DNA of 64,000 nt, from NCBI GenBank assembly GCA_944377405.1, contig CALWES010000009.1, forward strand, positions 18,865 to 82,864, read 5' to 3'. Both the position numbers and the translations under genes were made by a program. Within the stretch, counting starts at the first letter, position 1; every line of letters begins with the position of its first letter. Below, one piece after another: positions 8,653 to 16,566 of this stretch. Under the pieces are notes generated by a model. It worked only from the letters and a program-made list of their open reading frames with translations, made no database searches and was not told the origin of the DNA. The stretch is from an uncultured Lachnospiraceae bacterium. GTDB lineage: Bacteria > Bacillota > Clostridia > Lachnospirales > Lachnospiraceae.

Positions 8653-8658
8653 AGTATA
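8653..8658 (-). promoter_or_regulatory. Extended -10 element upstream of GH18 gene
   Basis: On the minus strand TGC-TATACT forms an extended -10 about 55 bases upstream of the GH18 start. No clear -35 is seen, as is usual for extended -10 promoters. Confidence 0.5.
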
Positions 8659-8793
8659 GCATTTCCGACATACAAAAATCAACCGAACAAGCCTTCTTTA
8701 CGCATCATTTCACACCTGACGCCCAGTTTTTCCTTTCCGGTTGATCTTTGTATCCTTATTCATTTTTTTGCCGCCCGGCAGGCTGCGGCCTGC

Positions 8794-9054
8794 TCAGAGC
8801 TCTTCCCGGAAGTCCCTGACGTGGACCTTGTCGAAGCGGATCTCCTTTAAGGGGCCCTCCGGCGCTGCAATGAAATCTGCCATGTAAAAGCCCCCGTCGT
8901 CGGAGACCTGGAACAGTCTTCCCCAGTCTCCCTCCGGTTCTTCCCTTCCATCGATCAGCACCCGGACTCCCTGACTCCGGAAGCTCCGGAGTCCCTCCAG
9001 GTACCGTCCCCGCCACAGCTCTCCCATAGTGGGTCCGCCTTCATCTTCCCTCAT
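8794..9054 (-). CDS. Conserved-looking hypothetical protein, 86 residues
   Basis: The start is ATG 9054, which has an excellent GAGAGGAGG ribosome site 7 bases upstream; a longer frame from 9138 lacks one. The protein is soluble and acidic, begins MREDEGGPTMGELWRGRY, and contains the ordered-looking segments VRVLIDGREEPEGDWGRLF and GPLKEIRFDKVHVRDF. I recognise no named domain. It may be a small lineage-specific protein. It sits alone between the GH18 promoter and a 650-bp region without a convincing gene. Confidence 0.55.
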   Translation of the reverse strand: MREDEGGPTMGELWRGRYLEGLRSFRSQGVRVLIDGREEPEGDWGRLFQVSDDGGFYMADFIAAPEGPLKEIRFDKVHVRDFREEL

Positions 9055-9667
9055 GCGCAGACCTCCTCTCCGGACCGCCGGAACGAACAGACAAAAAGGA
9101 TCCCGTGACATACCCTCCTTCCGGCAGCTGCAGTCCAAAAGCCCCTGCCTGGCCGAAGTCCGATCCCTGTTTCATTCCTCCGCCCGTATCCCGGTTTCCG
9201 GTCTCCGGATACCCGGCGGCTCTTCTTCACGGCTTTCCGCGGCAGCTTTGCCAGTGACTGCGTCCGTTTTTCGGGACGGGTTAAGGATCGCCGAAGGCCA
9301 GGCCTTCCGCTGCAGAGCTCCGGACCCTCTTTCTGGGGCTGTCCGCTGCAGCCCCGGAAGCGGTTTGTGAATACCTTCTTGCAACAGGCAGGAGGACCTG
9401 CAGATGGCATTTCATCTTCATTCAAAAGGATGTCCCTTGCCTTATGTTACGGTCTCGTCTTTCTGGGGTGGAATTTTGCGGTAAATGAATCTCTGGATAA
9501 TTCAGATGTGATACAGACCCGTGTGCTCCGGCGGAAGTCTCTTCTTCCGGCCGCCTTTTCATGTCCCTTGGTGGGATTTTATGATATATTTTCCTGATAG
9601 TCAAAGTCCTTATATCTATACGGTTTACATAAGTTATAAAATAATTATTAAATTTCCATAGGGATAA
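9055..9667. other. Region without a convincing gene
   Basis: Open frames on both strands here are short, Arg/Pro-rich and lack good ribosome sites. On the minus strand a chain of overlapping frames (a 48-codon frame, then 9425-9051, then the 86-aa gene) has tight junctions, but its composition argues against coding. A CCGGAAG/CTTCCG(C)CGG hairpin lies near 9530-9555. The last 100 bp are AT-rich and carry the mecA promoter. Confidence 0.5.
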
Positions 9668-9696
9668 TTGAATTATAGGGGCTTTTATAGTATGAT
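9668..9696 (+). promoter_or_regulatory. mecA promoter
   Basis: TTGAAT (9668-9673), a 17-base spacer and TATGAT (9691-9696) match a sigma-A promoter closely. GAGGAG follows just upstream of the ATG at 9714. Confidence 0.8.
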
Positions 9697-9713
9697 TACA
9701 GCGAGGAGAGAAT

Positions 9714-10475
9714 ATGAAAATAGAAAGAATCAGTGAAAATTCCATACGCTGCACTCTGACAGGTTTTGATCTGAGCGTGCGCAATCTGAATATCCGGGAG
9801 CTGGCCTATGGCTCCGAGAAGGCGCGGAAGCTTTTTAACGAGATGATGATCAAAGCCAGCAATGAAGTGGGCTTTGACGCGGAGAACACCCCCATCATGA
9901 TCGAAGCGATCCCCTTAAACGGCGACTCCATCCAGCTGGTCATCACCAAGGTGGAGGACCCGGAGGAGCTGGATACCAGATTCTCCAAGTTTTCTCCCAT
10001 GCCAAAGGGGAGCTCGGAGGATTGGGTGAAGCGTCTGACCTCGGAATTTCTGGAGGGTGCCACCAACGGGCTTCTGCGGCAGCTGCAGCAGCTTGGGGCC
10101 GGCGGGGCCTCCAATGCCCTTCCGAAGCAGGGAGAGGCAGCCTCCGACAGCAGCCAGAAGCAGCAGGCTCCCGCAGTTCCTGAGGAGCTTCCCTACCGGG
10201 TATTTGCCTTCGACAATCTGGATCGGATCATCGACGCAGCCAGGGCATCCGCCGACTATGCGGGATGCAGCACCCTTTATAAGAAGCCTGACGGAGAGTT
10301 CATCCTGGTGGTGGAGTCCAACGAGACCACCGAGGACAATTTTGCGAAGCTTTGCAATATCATTGCAGAGTACGGCAGAAAGGTGAAGGCAGCCCCTGCG
10401 GCCGCAGCCTACTACGATGAGCACTACGAGAAGTTCATCCCCAACTGCGCCCTGCAGAAGCTGAGCCGCATCTAA
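9714..10475 (+). CDS. mecA: Adaptor protein MecA
   Basis: The 253-residue protein begins MKIERISENSIRCTLTGFDL, the standard MecA N-terminal domain that binds substrates such as ComK. A Gln/Ala/Gly-rich linker spans about residues 130-160, and the C-terminal domain (about 160-253, with YRVFAFDNLDRIIDAARA and NIIAEYG) should dock on ClpC. It delivers proteins to the ClpCP protease in the cytosol. The gene stands alone, with its own promoter at 9668-9696 and a strong terminator directly after it. Length is close to Firmicutes homologues. Confidence 0.93.
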   Translation: MKIERISENSIRCTLTGFDLSVRNLNIRELAYGSEKARKLFNEMMIKASNEVGFDAENTPIMIEAIPLNGDSIQLVITKVEDPEELDTRFSKFSPMPKGSSEDWVKRLTSEFLEGATNGLLRQLQQLGAGGASNALPKQGEAASDSSQKQQAPAVPEELPYRVFAFDNLDRIIDAARASADYAGCSTLYKKPDGEFILVVESNETTEDNFAKLCNIIAEYGRKVKAAPAAAAYYDEHYEKFIPNCALQKLSRI

Positions 10476-10505
10476 AACTTCATACCAATCAACTAAATTC
10501 CAAAA

Positions 10506-10537
10506 GGGAAGAGCTTATCCATGGCTCTTCCCTTTTT
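10506..10537 (+). terminator. mecA terminator
   Basis: A 9-bp stem (GGGAAGAGC/GCTCTTCCC) with a 9-base loop is followed by five Ts. Confidence 0.9.
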
Positions 10538-10659
10538 AACCGTGTCCTTTTCTTTGTTCCTTTGGATTTTGTCCTTATCCCTGCAGAAGCCAGTATTCAC
10601 ATTCTCGGTTTCAAAACTTTCATTTTTTTCATTTTTCGAAACCGGTCTGGGCAAAAAGA

Positions 10660-10685
10660 AGGCCCTCCGGTACTTCCGGAAGGCC
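10660..10685 (-). terminator. Terminator of the dnaB operon
   Basis: On the minus strand AGGCCTTCCGG pairs with CCGGAGGGCCT, followed by TCTTTTTG. It ends the transcript that carries gdpP, rplI, dnaB and the small selenoprotein-like gene. Confidence 0.88.
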
Positions 10686-10706
10686 TGTTCTTTTTATCCG
10701 ATCTGC

Positions 10707-10913
10707 TTACTCAATGGTAGCCAGGATCTCGTTGATGTTATCCACCAGTGTGTCACAGTCGATGCCGTGCACCATGCATGCCTCTTCCAGAGACTCCATC
10801 TGAGAAGCCGGTCAGCCAAGGCAATGCATTCCTGAACGCATCAGGATAGGCGCTATGCAGTCATCAACCTGGAGAAGCTCACCGATGAACATATCTTTAT
10901 TGATCTCCTTCAT
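10707..10913 (-). CDS. DUF1858 redox-disulfide protein, predicted selenoprotein (CxxU)
   Basis: A 68-codon frame runs from ATG 10913 to TAA 10707 with a single internal TGA at codon 34 (10812-10814). Read through, it gives a clean DUF1858 protein (the hybrid-cluster-protein-associated redox domain): GELLQVDDCIAPILM, then GMHCLG-U-PASQMESLEEA, then HGIDCDTLVDNINEIL. The family normally has CxxC here, so the TGA sits exactly at the second redox cysteine, as expected for selenocysteine. A hairpin at 10780-10808 directly after the TGA could be the SECIS. AGGAGG lies 10 bases before the ATG, inside the end of dnaB, and the stop of dnaB is only 3 bases upstream. The alternative is a nonsense mutation, which the full-length conservation after the TGA makes less likely. 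No sel genes are in the window. Confidence 0.85.
10780..10808 (-). promoter_or_regulatory. Candidate bacterial SECIS hairpin
   Basis: Starting 3 bases after the in-frame TGA, GCUUCU pairs with AGAGGC and CAGA pairs with UCUG, with a 2-base GA bulge. The 7-base apical loop is UGGAGUC. A G in the first two loop positions is a known bacterial SECIS feature. The distance from TGA to loop is 13 bases, at the short end for such elements. Confidence 0.55.
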
Positions 10914-10916
10914 GGT

Positions 10917-12266
10917 TTAATTACCTCCTGCAAAATTTTTCTCTTTATTTACAAACCTGGTAGTCGCAGACTGCCAGTAAAGGGAAACAGTTCCAATGGG
11001 GCCGTTACGCTGTTTTGCGATAATGACCTCCGCTTCACCCGGCTTTTCCGTATCCGGGTTGTAGTATTCGTCCCTGTAAAGGAACATGACGATATCCGCG
11101 TCCTGCTCGATGGCTCCGGACTCACGGAGGTCCGAAAGCATGGGACGCTTGTCGGTTCTGGTCTCACAGGCACGGGACAGCTGGGACAGAGCCACCACCG
11201 GGCAATCCAGATCCCTGGCCAGACCCTTTAAGGCTCTTGAGATCTCGGAGATCTCCTGCTGCCGGTTGTCGTTCTTCCGGGAGCCGCCGCTCATGAGCTG
11301 CAAATAGTCTATGATCACCAGATCCAGGCCCCGCTCCAGCTTCATCTTCCGGCATTTGCTCCGGAGCTCCGCAGCGGTGATACCCGGGGTATCGTCGATA
11401 ATGATATTGGAATCCCCGACTCTGCCCACGGTGTCGATGAGCCTGGGCCAGTCGTTGTCCGACAGCTCGCCGGTACGGAGTACCTGGGCGTCGATGCCGG
11501 AGTCCATGGAGAACAGTCGGTTCACCAGCTGCTCCTTGCTCATCTCCAGGGAAAAGATCATACAGGGCCGGTTCTTTTTCAGGGCCACGTATTCCACGAT
11601 GTTCAGCACGAAGGCCGTCTTTCCCATGGAAGGCCTTGCGGCGATCAGGATCAGATCCGAGGGCTGGAAGCCCGTGGTCATGTAGTCCAGATCCGTAAAG
11701 CCCGTGGGAACACCTGTGACATGGCCCTTGTTTTTGGAGGCCTCCTGGATCTTTTGGAGCACCGTAAGGGCCACTTCCTCGATGGGGACGAAGTCATGGG
11801 TCCCCTTCTTCTTCAGGATGTCGAAGATGGTTTTTTCCGTCTCCTCCAGGATCTCCTCCGTCTCCTCGGACTGGTCGTAGCACTTCTGGATAATCCCCTC
11901 GCTGCTCTTTATGAGCCTCCGGAGCACCGCCTTGTCCCGGACGATCTCCGCGTAGGATTTGACGTTGGCGGAGGTGGGCACCGTATTGAGGATGTCCCGG
12001 ATGAAGTCCAGGCTCTGGATCTCCGGCGGGGCGTTGTCCTTCACCAGCTTGTCCTGGAGGGTCACCAGATCCACCGGTTTATCCTGGCCGAAAAGGGATA
12101 CGATGGCATCAAACACCATCCCGTACTGCTTCTGGTAGAAGTCCTCAGCCGTCAGGATCTCCGCCGCGATGCCGATGGCGTCCTTGTCCATCAGCATGGA
12201 GCCGATGACGGACTGCTCCGCCTCGACGCTGTGGGGAGATATTCTTTTCAGCAAAGTTTCTTCCAT
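10917..12266 (-). CDS. dnaB: Replicative DNA helicase DnaB
   Basis: The 449-residue hexameric helicase has the N-terminal primase-interaction domain (about 1-110, with PHSVEAEQSVIGSMLMDKDA) and a RecA-like ATPase domain. Walker A is ARPSMGKTAF near residue 207, Walker B is DLVIIDYLQLMSG near 315, and the GPIGTVSLYW segment near the end is typical. It follows rplI by 3 bp, the usual Firmicutes neighbourhood. The start codon is preceded by a SD within the short gap to rplI. Confidence 0.98.
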   Translation of the reverse strand: MEETLLKRISPHSVEAEQSVIGSMLMDKDAIGIAAEILTAEDFYQKQYGMVFDAIVSLFGQDKPVDLVTLQDKLVKDNAPPEIQSLDFIRDILNTVPTSANVKSYAEIVRDKAVLRRLIKSSEGIIQKCYDQSEETEEILEETEKTIFDILKKKGTHDFVPIEEVALTVLQKIQEASKNKGHVTGVPTGFTDLDYMTTGFQPSDLILIAARPSMGKTAFVLNIVEYVALKKNRPCMIFSLEMSKEQLVNRLFSMDSGIDAQVLRTGELSDNDWPRLIDTVGRVGDSNIIIDDTPGITAAELRSKCRKMKLERGLDLVIIDYLQLMSGGSRKNDNRQQEISEISRALKGLARDLDCPVVALSQLSRACETRTDKRPMLSDLRESGAIEQDADIVMFLYRDEYYNPDTEKPGEAEVIIAKQRNGPIGTVSLYWQSATTRFVNKEKNFAGGN

Positions 12267-12269
12267 TGC

Positions 12270-12716
12270 TTATGCTTCCTCGACCTTAACCGTGATATCC
12301 GTGTGGATATCCTTATAGAGCTTTACGTTTACGGTATGGGTCCCCACCGTCTTGATGGGCTCCTCGATACTGATCTTTTTCTTGTCCACTTCCAGTCCCA
12401 GCTCATCCATGATGGCCTGGGCGATCTCCTTGCCCGTTACGGAGCCGAAGGTCTTTCCGTCCTTTCCGGTCTTGATCCGCAGAACGATGGTCTTTCCGGA
12501 AAGCTTTTCCTTCATGCTTCTGGCGCTTTCCTGCTTCATGTTCTCGATCTTCTCCGCGTTGGCGTTCTGGAGCTTCAGATTGTTGAGGTTCACCGGGTTG
12601 GCTTCCACCCCAAGCTTCTTCGGAATGATATAGTTTCTGCCGTAGCTGTCATTGACCTTTACTACGGTTCCTTTTTTTCCAAGGGATTTTACATCCTGCA
12701 ATAAAATGATCTGCAT
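12270..12716 (-). CDS. rplI: 50S ribosomal protein L9
   Basis: The 148-residue protein begins MQIILLQDVKSLGKKGTVVK with the NDSYGRNYIIPKKLGVEA signature of the L9 N-terminal domain. A long connecting helix (about 45-75) and the C-terminal RNA-binding domain follow. It binds 23S rRNA at the base of the L1 stalk. The gene abuts gdpP upstream with no gap and dnaB downstream. Confidence 0.98.
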   Translation of the reverse strand: MQIILLQDVKSLGKKGTVVKVNDSYGRNYIIPKKLGVEANPVNLNNLKLQNANAEKIENMKQESARSMKEKLSGKTIVLRIKTGKDGKTFGSVTGKEIAQAIMDELGLEVDKKKISIEEPIKTVGTHTVNVKLYKDIHTDITVKVEEA

Positions 12717-14762
12717 TTATGATACCTCGCCTTCTTCAAGCATTTCGTCGATGGCTTCCTTGACCTGGTCCCGGGCCTCCTCCACCGACACGTCCTTAAG
12801 CTGCGCGCCTGCCACTGCCTTGTGGCCGCCGCCGCCCAGCTTTTCCATCATGACCTGTACATTTACCTCGTCGATGCTCCGGGCGGAGATGTAGATCTTG
12901 TCCCCCACGGGAGTCATCACCACGGAAGCCTTGATACCCCTGATCTCCAGGAGGCTGTTGGCTGCCTGGGCCCCCACCACCGTGGGAGATTCCGTACCTT
13001 CCGCATTGCAGACGGAGATGGCAAAGGACTCCCGGTAGATCTCCGCTCTGTCCACTGCCTCCGCCTTGGCCTTGTAGTCCTTGAGATTTTCCCGGAACAT
13101 CTTCCGGATCCGCACCACGTCCGCTCCGCTCCTGCGGAGGAAAGCGGCTGCCTCGAAGGTCCGGACACCGGTCTGATTGGTGAAGTTCTGGGTGTCCACC
13201 ACGATGCCCGCATACATGGCGTCTGCCTCCTGGGGCGTCAGCCGGATACCCTCGTCCCCGATGTACTGGACGATCTCCGCCACCAGCTCGGAAGCGGAGG
13301 AGGCATAGGGCTCCACATAGGAGAGCACTGCGTTTTCAATGGTCTCGGAGCTCTTCCTGTGGTGGTCCAGCACCACGATGGTCCTGCAGGCGGAAAGGAG
13401 TCTGGGCTCCTCGGTGTAGCTGGGCCGGTTGACGTCCGTCACCACCACGATGGTGTTGTCGTCCACCAGATCCAGGGCCTTGTCTCCGTTTATGAACATA
13501 TCCTTGGGATAATCATCCGCCTCCATAAAGCGCCTGCGCATGGGCTTTACGGAATTGTCCGAGTCTCCCAGGACGATATAAGCCTTCTTGTTGTAAGCCG
13601 TTGCGATCTTCCAGAAGCCGATGGCGGAGCCTAAGCTGTCCACGTCCCCCATCTTGTGTCCCATGACGATGAGCTTGTCCTTGGATTCCAGAAGCTCCTT
13701 GAAGGCCTGGGCCTTCACACGGGCCTTTACCCGGGTGTTCTTCTCCACGGCCTGGGCCTTGCCTCCGAAGTACTGGATGCTCTGGCCTGCCTTCAGCACC
13801 ACCTGATCGCCGCCCCGGCCCAGAGCCAGGTCCAGGCCGGCTCTTGCCGCCTCGTAGCTGGCCTGATAGGTCTTCGCCTCCATGCCCACGCCGATGCTGA
13901 GGGTCAGAGGCAGGTTGTTTCCGATATTGACGGTCTTTACGTCCTCCAGGATGGAGAAGCGGTCCTCCATCATCTTATGAATGTACCGGTCCATCACCAG
14001 GAAAATGTATTTGTCCTTTTCCAGCTTCTTTACGACGCCCTCCATGGAGGAAACGTAGTTGCTGATCTTTCTGTCCACAAGGGCTGTGAGCAGGGACCTG
14101 CGGACCTCCTCCACCCCTTCCATGGCCTCATCGTAATTGTCCAGGCTGATGAGTCCCAGGCAGAGACGGGATTCCTGGTAGACCCGCTTATAGCGTACCA
14201 GCTCCGTTTCATCGGTGAAGTAGCAGACTACCACCTGCTTTCCCGCTTCCGAAAAGAATCCGGGCTCCTCCTCGTTCTCCGCAAGCTTCGTCCACATAAG
14301 CTCGATGCTGTAACGCTTCCTGCCCAGGGAGGAATGGACGATGGCGTCCTCATTGTCGGAGCTTAGGATCTCCTTTGTGATATCCGGAAAGGCCGCCTGG
14401 ATGTTGCTGATGTTGATCTGCTCCTCCCGGAGGATCTCCTTGAAGGCGCTGTTGGACCACAGGATCCCTCCTGCGGTGTCACAGATGACGGAGGGCATGT
14501 TCATGTCCCGCATGAGCCGCTGCTGAACGCTCTCAAAGCCGGAGGCAAAATTCACGAGACTCGCAAAAAGCCCCCTTCTGGTGTAAAAATACAGCCAGAC
14601 GGCTATCAGCACGTAGATCACGGTAAAGACCGCCATCACACCCGCCGCTTTTTTGGATACGGGAATCAGGATCAGATTCGCCAGTATCACCATGCATGAT
14701 AAAATGAGGGGCCATCTGAGATAAGCTGCCACGGACAGCCCTTCCTTACGTCTACTCTTCAT
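12717..14762 (-). CDS. gdpP: Cyclic-di-AMP phosphodiesterase GdpP (YybT family)
   Basis: The protein (about 680 residues) hydrolyses c-di-AMP. Order of parts: two membrane spans (about residues 12-60), a PAS-like domain, a degenerate GGDEF domain (about 165-300), a DHH domain with MGHKMGDVDSLGSAIG and VVLDHHRKSS, and a DHHA1 domain with GGGGHKAVAGAQ. I give ATG 14762 as start. GTG 14732 has a better ribosome site (AAGGAAGG), and an extended -10 lies only 9 bases upstream of the ATG, so the GTG may be the real start. rplI follows without a gap. Confidence 0.94.
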   Translation of the reverse strand: MKSRRKEGLSVAAYLRWPLILSCMVILANLILIPVSKKAAGVMAVFTVIYVLIAVWLYFYTRRGLFASLVNFASGFESVQQRLMRDMNMPSVICDTAGGILWSNSAFKEILREEQINISNIQAAFPDITKEILSSDNEDAIVHSSLGRKRYSIELMWTKLAENEEEPGFFSEAGKQVVVCYFTDETELVRYKRVYQESRLCLGLISLDNYDEAMEGVEEVRRSLLTALVDRKISNYVSSMEGVVKKLEKDKYIFLVMDRYIHKMMEDRFSILEDVKTVNIGNNLPLTLSIGVGMEAKTYQASYEAARAGLDLALGRGGDQVVLKAGQSIQYFGGKAQAVEKNTRVKARVKAQAFKELLESKDKLIVMGHKMGDVDSLGSAIGFWKIATAYNKKAYIVLGDSDNSVKPMRRRFMEADDYPKDMFINGDKALDLVDDNTIVVVTDVNRPSYTEEPRLLSACRTIVVLDHHRKSSETIENAVLSYVEPYASSASELVAEIVQYIGDEGIRLTPQEADAMYAGIVVDTQNFTNQTGVRTFEAAAFLRRSGADVVRIRKMFRENLKDYKAKAEAVDRAEIYRESFAISVCNAEGTESPTVVGAQAANSLLEIRGIKASVVMTPVGDKIYISARSIDEVNVQVMMEKLGGGGHKAVAGAQLKDVSVEEARDQVKEAIDEMLEEGEVS

Positions 14763-14771
14763 AATGCCCAC

Positions 14772-14777
14772 AGTATA
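14772..14777 (-). promoter_or_regulatory. Extended -10 of gdpP operon
   Basis: TGG-TATACT on the minus strand ends 9 bases before ATG 14762. It is divergent from the sirtuin promoter. Confidence 0.5.
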
Positions 14778-14852
14778 CCACAATTCCCTTATATTTGTAC
14801 ATTCTAATTTAGCGAATGGCCCGGCGCCCTGCCCATCCTTTCCGGAATGTGC

Positions 14853-14858
14853 TATACT
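14853..14858 (+). promoter_or_regulatory. Extended -10 of sirtuin gene
   Basis: TGC-TATACT lies about 35 bases upstream of the sirtuin start. The same TGTGCTATAC core occurs at the 35-aa peptide promoter. Confidence 0.55.
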
Positions 14859-14893
14859 TGGGAAAAGCGGATCAGGAAGGAGGTCTTTTCTTT

Positions 14894-15637
14894 ATGGAAG
14901 CTTCACAGGAAAAAATCAGTCAGCTCAGGCAGTGGATCAGGGAGAGCCGGAACATTGTCTTTTTTGGCGGCGCCGGGGTCTCCACGGAAAGCGGCATCCC
15001 GGATTTCCGTTCCGAGGACGGGCTTTACGGGAGCCGGTACCGCTATCCCCCGGAGATGATCATAAGCCACAGCTTTTTCGTAAAAAACCCGGAGGAGTTC
15101 TTCCGGTTCTATAAGGACCGGATGCTCTTTCCCGATGCTGAGCCCAACGCCGCCCACAGGGCCCTGGCTGCCCTGGAGGAAGAGGGACGGCTCCGGGCCG
15201 TCATCACCCAGAACATCGACGGCCTCCATCAGAAGGCCGGAAGCCGGAAGGTCCTGGAGCTCCACGGCTCCGTCCACCGCAACTACTGCACCGGCTGCGG
15301 AAAGTTCTTCCCTCTGGACTATGTCCTTCATTCGGAGGGGATCCCCCGCTGCGATGTCTGCGGCAGCATCGTAAAGCCGGACGTGGTCCTCTATGAGGAG
15401 AGCCTGGATAACCGGATCATGGGGGAGGCCCTTCAGTATATCGCAGAGGCGGATGTCCTCATCGTGGGAGGCACCTCCCTGGTGGTCTATCCCGCTGCCG
15501 GCCTCATCGATTATTACCGGGGCCACAAGCTGGTCCTCATCAACCGGGACGAGACCGGAAAGGACTCCATGGCGGATCTCTGCATCCACGAAAAGATCGG
15601 GCAGGTATTTTCCCAGGTCATGGATTGGCCGGCATAA
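14894..15637 (+). CDS. NAD-dependent protein deacylase, Sir2 family
   Basis: The start is ATG 14894, preceded by AGGAAGGAGG; a longer frame from 14816 has no ribosome site. The 247-residue sirtuin removes acyl groups from lysines using NAD. It shows GAGVSTESGIPDFRS (NAD site, near residue 31), TQNIDGLHQKAGS, the catalytic His in HGSVHRNYC, and a zinc ribbon made of YCTGCG and RCDVCG pairs. It is transcribed away from gdpP and ends at a bidirectional terminator. Confidence 0.96.
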   Translation: MEASQEKISQLRQWIRESRNIVFFGGAGVSTESGIPDFRSEDGLYGSRYRYPPEMIISHSFFVKNPEEFFRFYKDRMLFPDAEPNAAHRALAALEEEGRLRAVITQNIDGLHQKAGSRKVLELHGSVHRNYCTGCGKFFPLDYVLHSEGIPRCDVCGSIVKPDVVLYEESLDNRIMGEALQYIAEADVLIVGGTSLVVYPAAGLIDYYRGHKLVLINRDETGKDSMADLCIHEKIGQVFSQVMDWPA

Positions 15638-15657
15638 GGGAACCGGACCGGCCCACC

Positions 15658-15686
15658 AAAAAAGGCGCTCCTTCGAGCGCCTTTTT
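15658..15686. terminator. Bidirectional terminator between sirtuin gene and gmk
   Basis: GGCGCT/AGCGCC stem (15664-15681) is flanked by six As on the left and five Ts on the right, so it can stop transcription from both sides. Confidence 0.9.
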
Positions 15687-15720
15687 GATTGCTTTCTATC
15701 GGCCTTTGGGCCTTTTCCTG

Positions 15721-16404
15721 TTACTTGCTCAGTACCTCGGATACGGCCTTGTTCCGCTGGTTGATCTCCCCTTCGATATAGCTGTTCAGGAAGCTCTCCA
15801 TGCTGGTGCGGCTGTAACGGTGTCCGTGTACGATCTGGGCGAAGCGGTTCACTGCCTTGGATACGTCCTCGTTGATGATGATGTAGTCATAGAGGTTTGC
15901 ACAGGCGATGTCCTCCTCCGCCATGTCCATAAGCCGGTTGATGGTCTCCTCATCGTAGCGGCCGCTCTTGGTGAGCCGGTTCTCCAGCTCGTCCCAGGAG
16001 GGCGGCAGGATGAATACCAGAGTCGCGTCCGGACACAGGGTGCGGACTCTCATGGCTCCCACCACATCCAGATCCAGGATCACGTTGTGGCCCGCCTTTC
16101 TGGCGTCCTCCACTGCCTTCTTGGGGGTGCCGTAGCCGTTCTTATTGATGTAGGAGTACTCCAGCATCTGCCCGGTCCTGATCATGCGTTCAAACTCGAT
16201 ATAAGAAACAAAGTAGTAGTCCTTGCCGTCCACTTCTCCCTCTCTCGGCTCTCTGGTGGTGGCCGAAACACAGGTGCAGGCGTTGGGATGCTCTTTGAGA
16301 TACTGACTGATAACGGTCTGCTTTCCGGTTCCTGCGGGGCCGGAAACAACTACCAGCTGTCCATACTCTGCGATCTTGTCGAAATACTTGTTCTGTGCAC
16401 TCAT
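15721..16404 (-). CDS. gmk: Guanylate kinase
   Basis: The 227-residue enzyme phosphorylates GMP to GDP. The P-loop VVVSGPAGTGKQT is slightly unusual (family GPSGVGKGT), but the GMP-binding segment ATTREPREGEVDGKDYYFV is standard, and the lid contains LTKSGRYDEETINRL in place of the more common RGTE motif. This could mark a divergent paralogue, since Clostridia often carry two gmk-like genes. It has a strong own promoter (16470-16499). Confidence 0.88.
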   Translation of the reverse strand: MSAQNKYFDKIAEYGQLVVVSGPAGTGKQTVISQYLKEHPNACTCVSATTREPREGEVDGKDYYFVSYIEFERMIRTGQMLEYSYINKNGYGTPKKAVEDARKAGHNVILDLDVVGAMRVRTLCPDATLVFILPPSWDELENRLTKSGRYDEETINRLMDMAEEDIACANLYDYIIINEDVSKAVNRFAQIVHGHRYSRTSMESFLNSYIEGEINQRNKAVSEVLSK

Positions 16405-16442
16405 GTTAGTTCCCTCTCCTTTTGATATGAATATATTGCGTA

Positions 16443-16468
16443 AGATTGTATTTTTTTTAGAACAATCT
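16443..16468 (-). promoter_or_regulatory. Inverted repeat in gmk leader
   Basis: AGATTGT and ACAATCT arms (7 bp) surround an A-rich 12-base loop immediately downstream of the -10. It could be a leader hairpin or an operator. Confidence 0.3.
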
Positions 16469-16469
16469 C

Positions 16470-16499
16470 ATTATATCCATAGTTTTTTAGTAAAGTCAA
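16470..16499 (-). promoter_or_regulatory. gmk promoter
   Basis: TTGACT (16494-16499), an 18-base spacer and TATAAT (16470-16475) on the minus strand give a strong sigma-A promoter. Confidence 0.85.
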
Positions 16500-16566
16500 C
16501 AAAAATTTAAAAATTAACAAAGATTTTTTCGTGCAATTTGACAAGTAATTAACAAGTAACAATTCC

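Noticed and set aside
9051..9425. 124-codon frame upstream of the 86-aa gene
   Set aside because: Starts at TTG, Arg/Lys-rich and without family features; the tight junctions may be chance.
10707..10913. Pseudogene with a nonsense codon
   Set aside because: The protein after the TGA is intact to a normal stop, and the TGA falls exactly on the redox Cys; selenocysteine explains this better.
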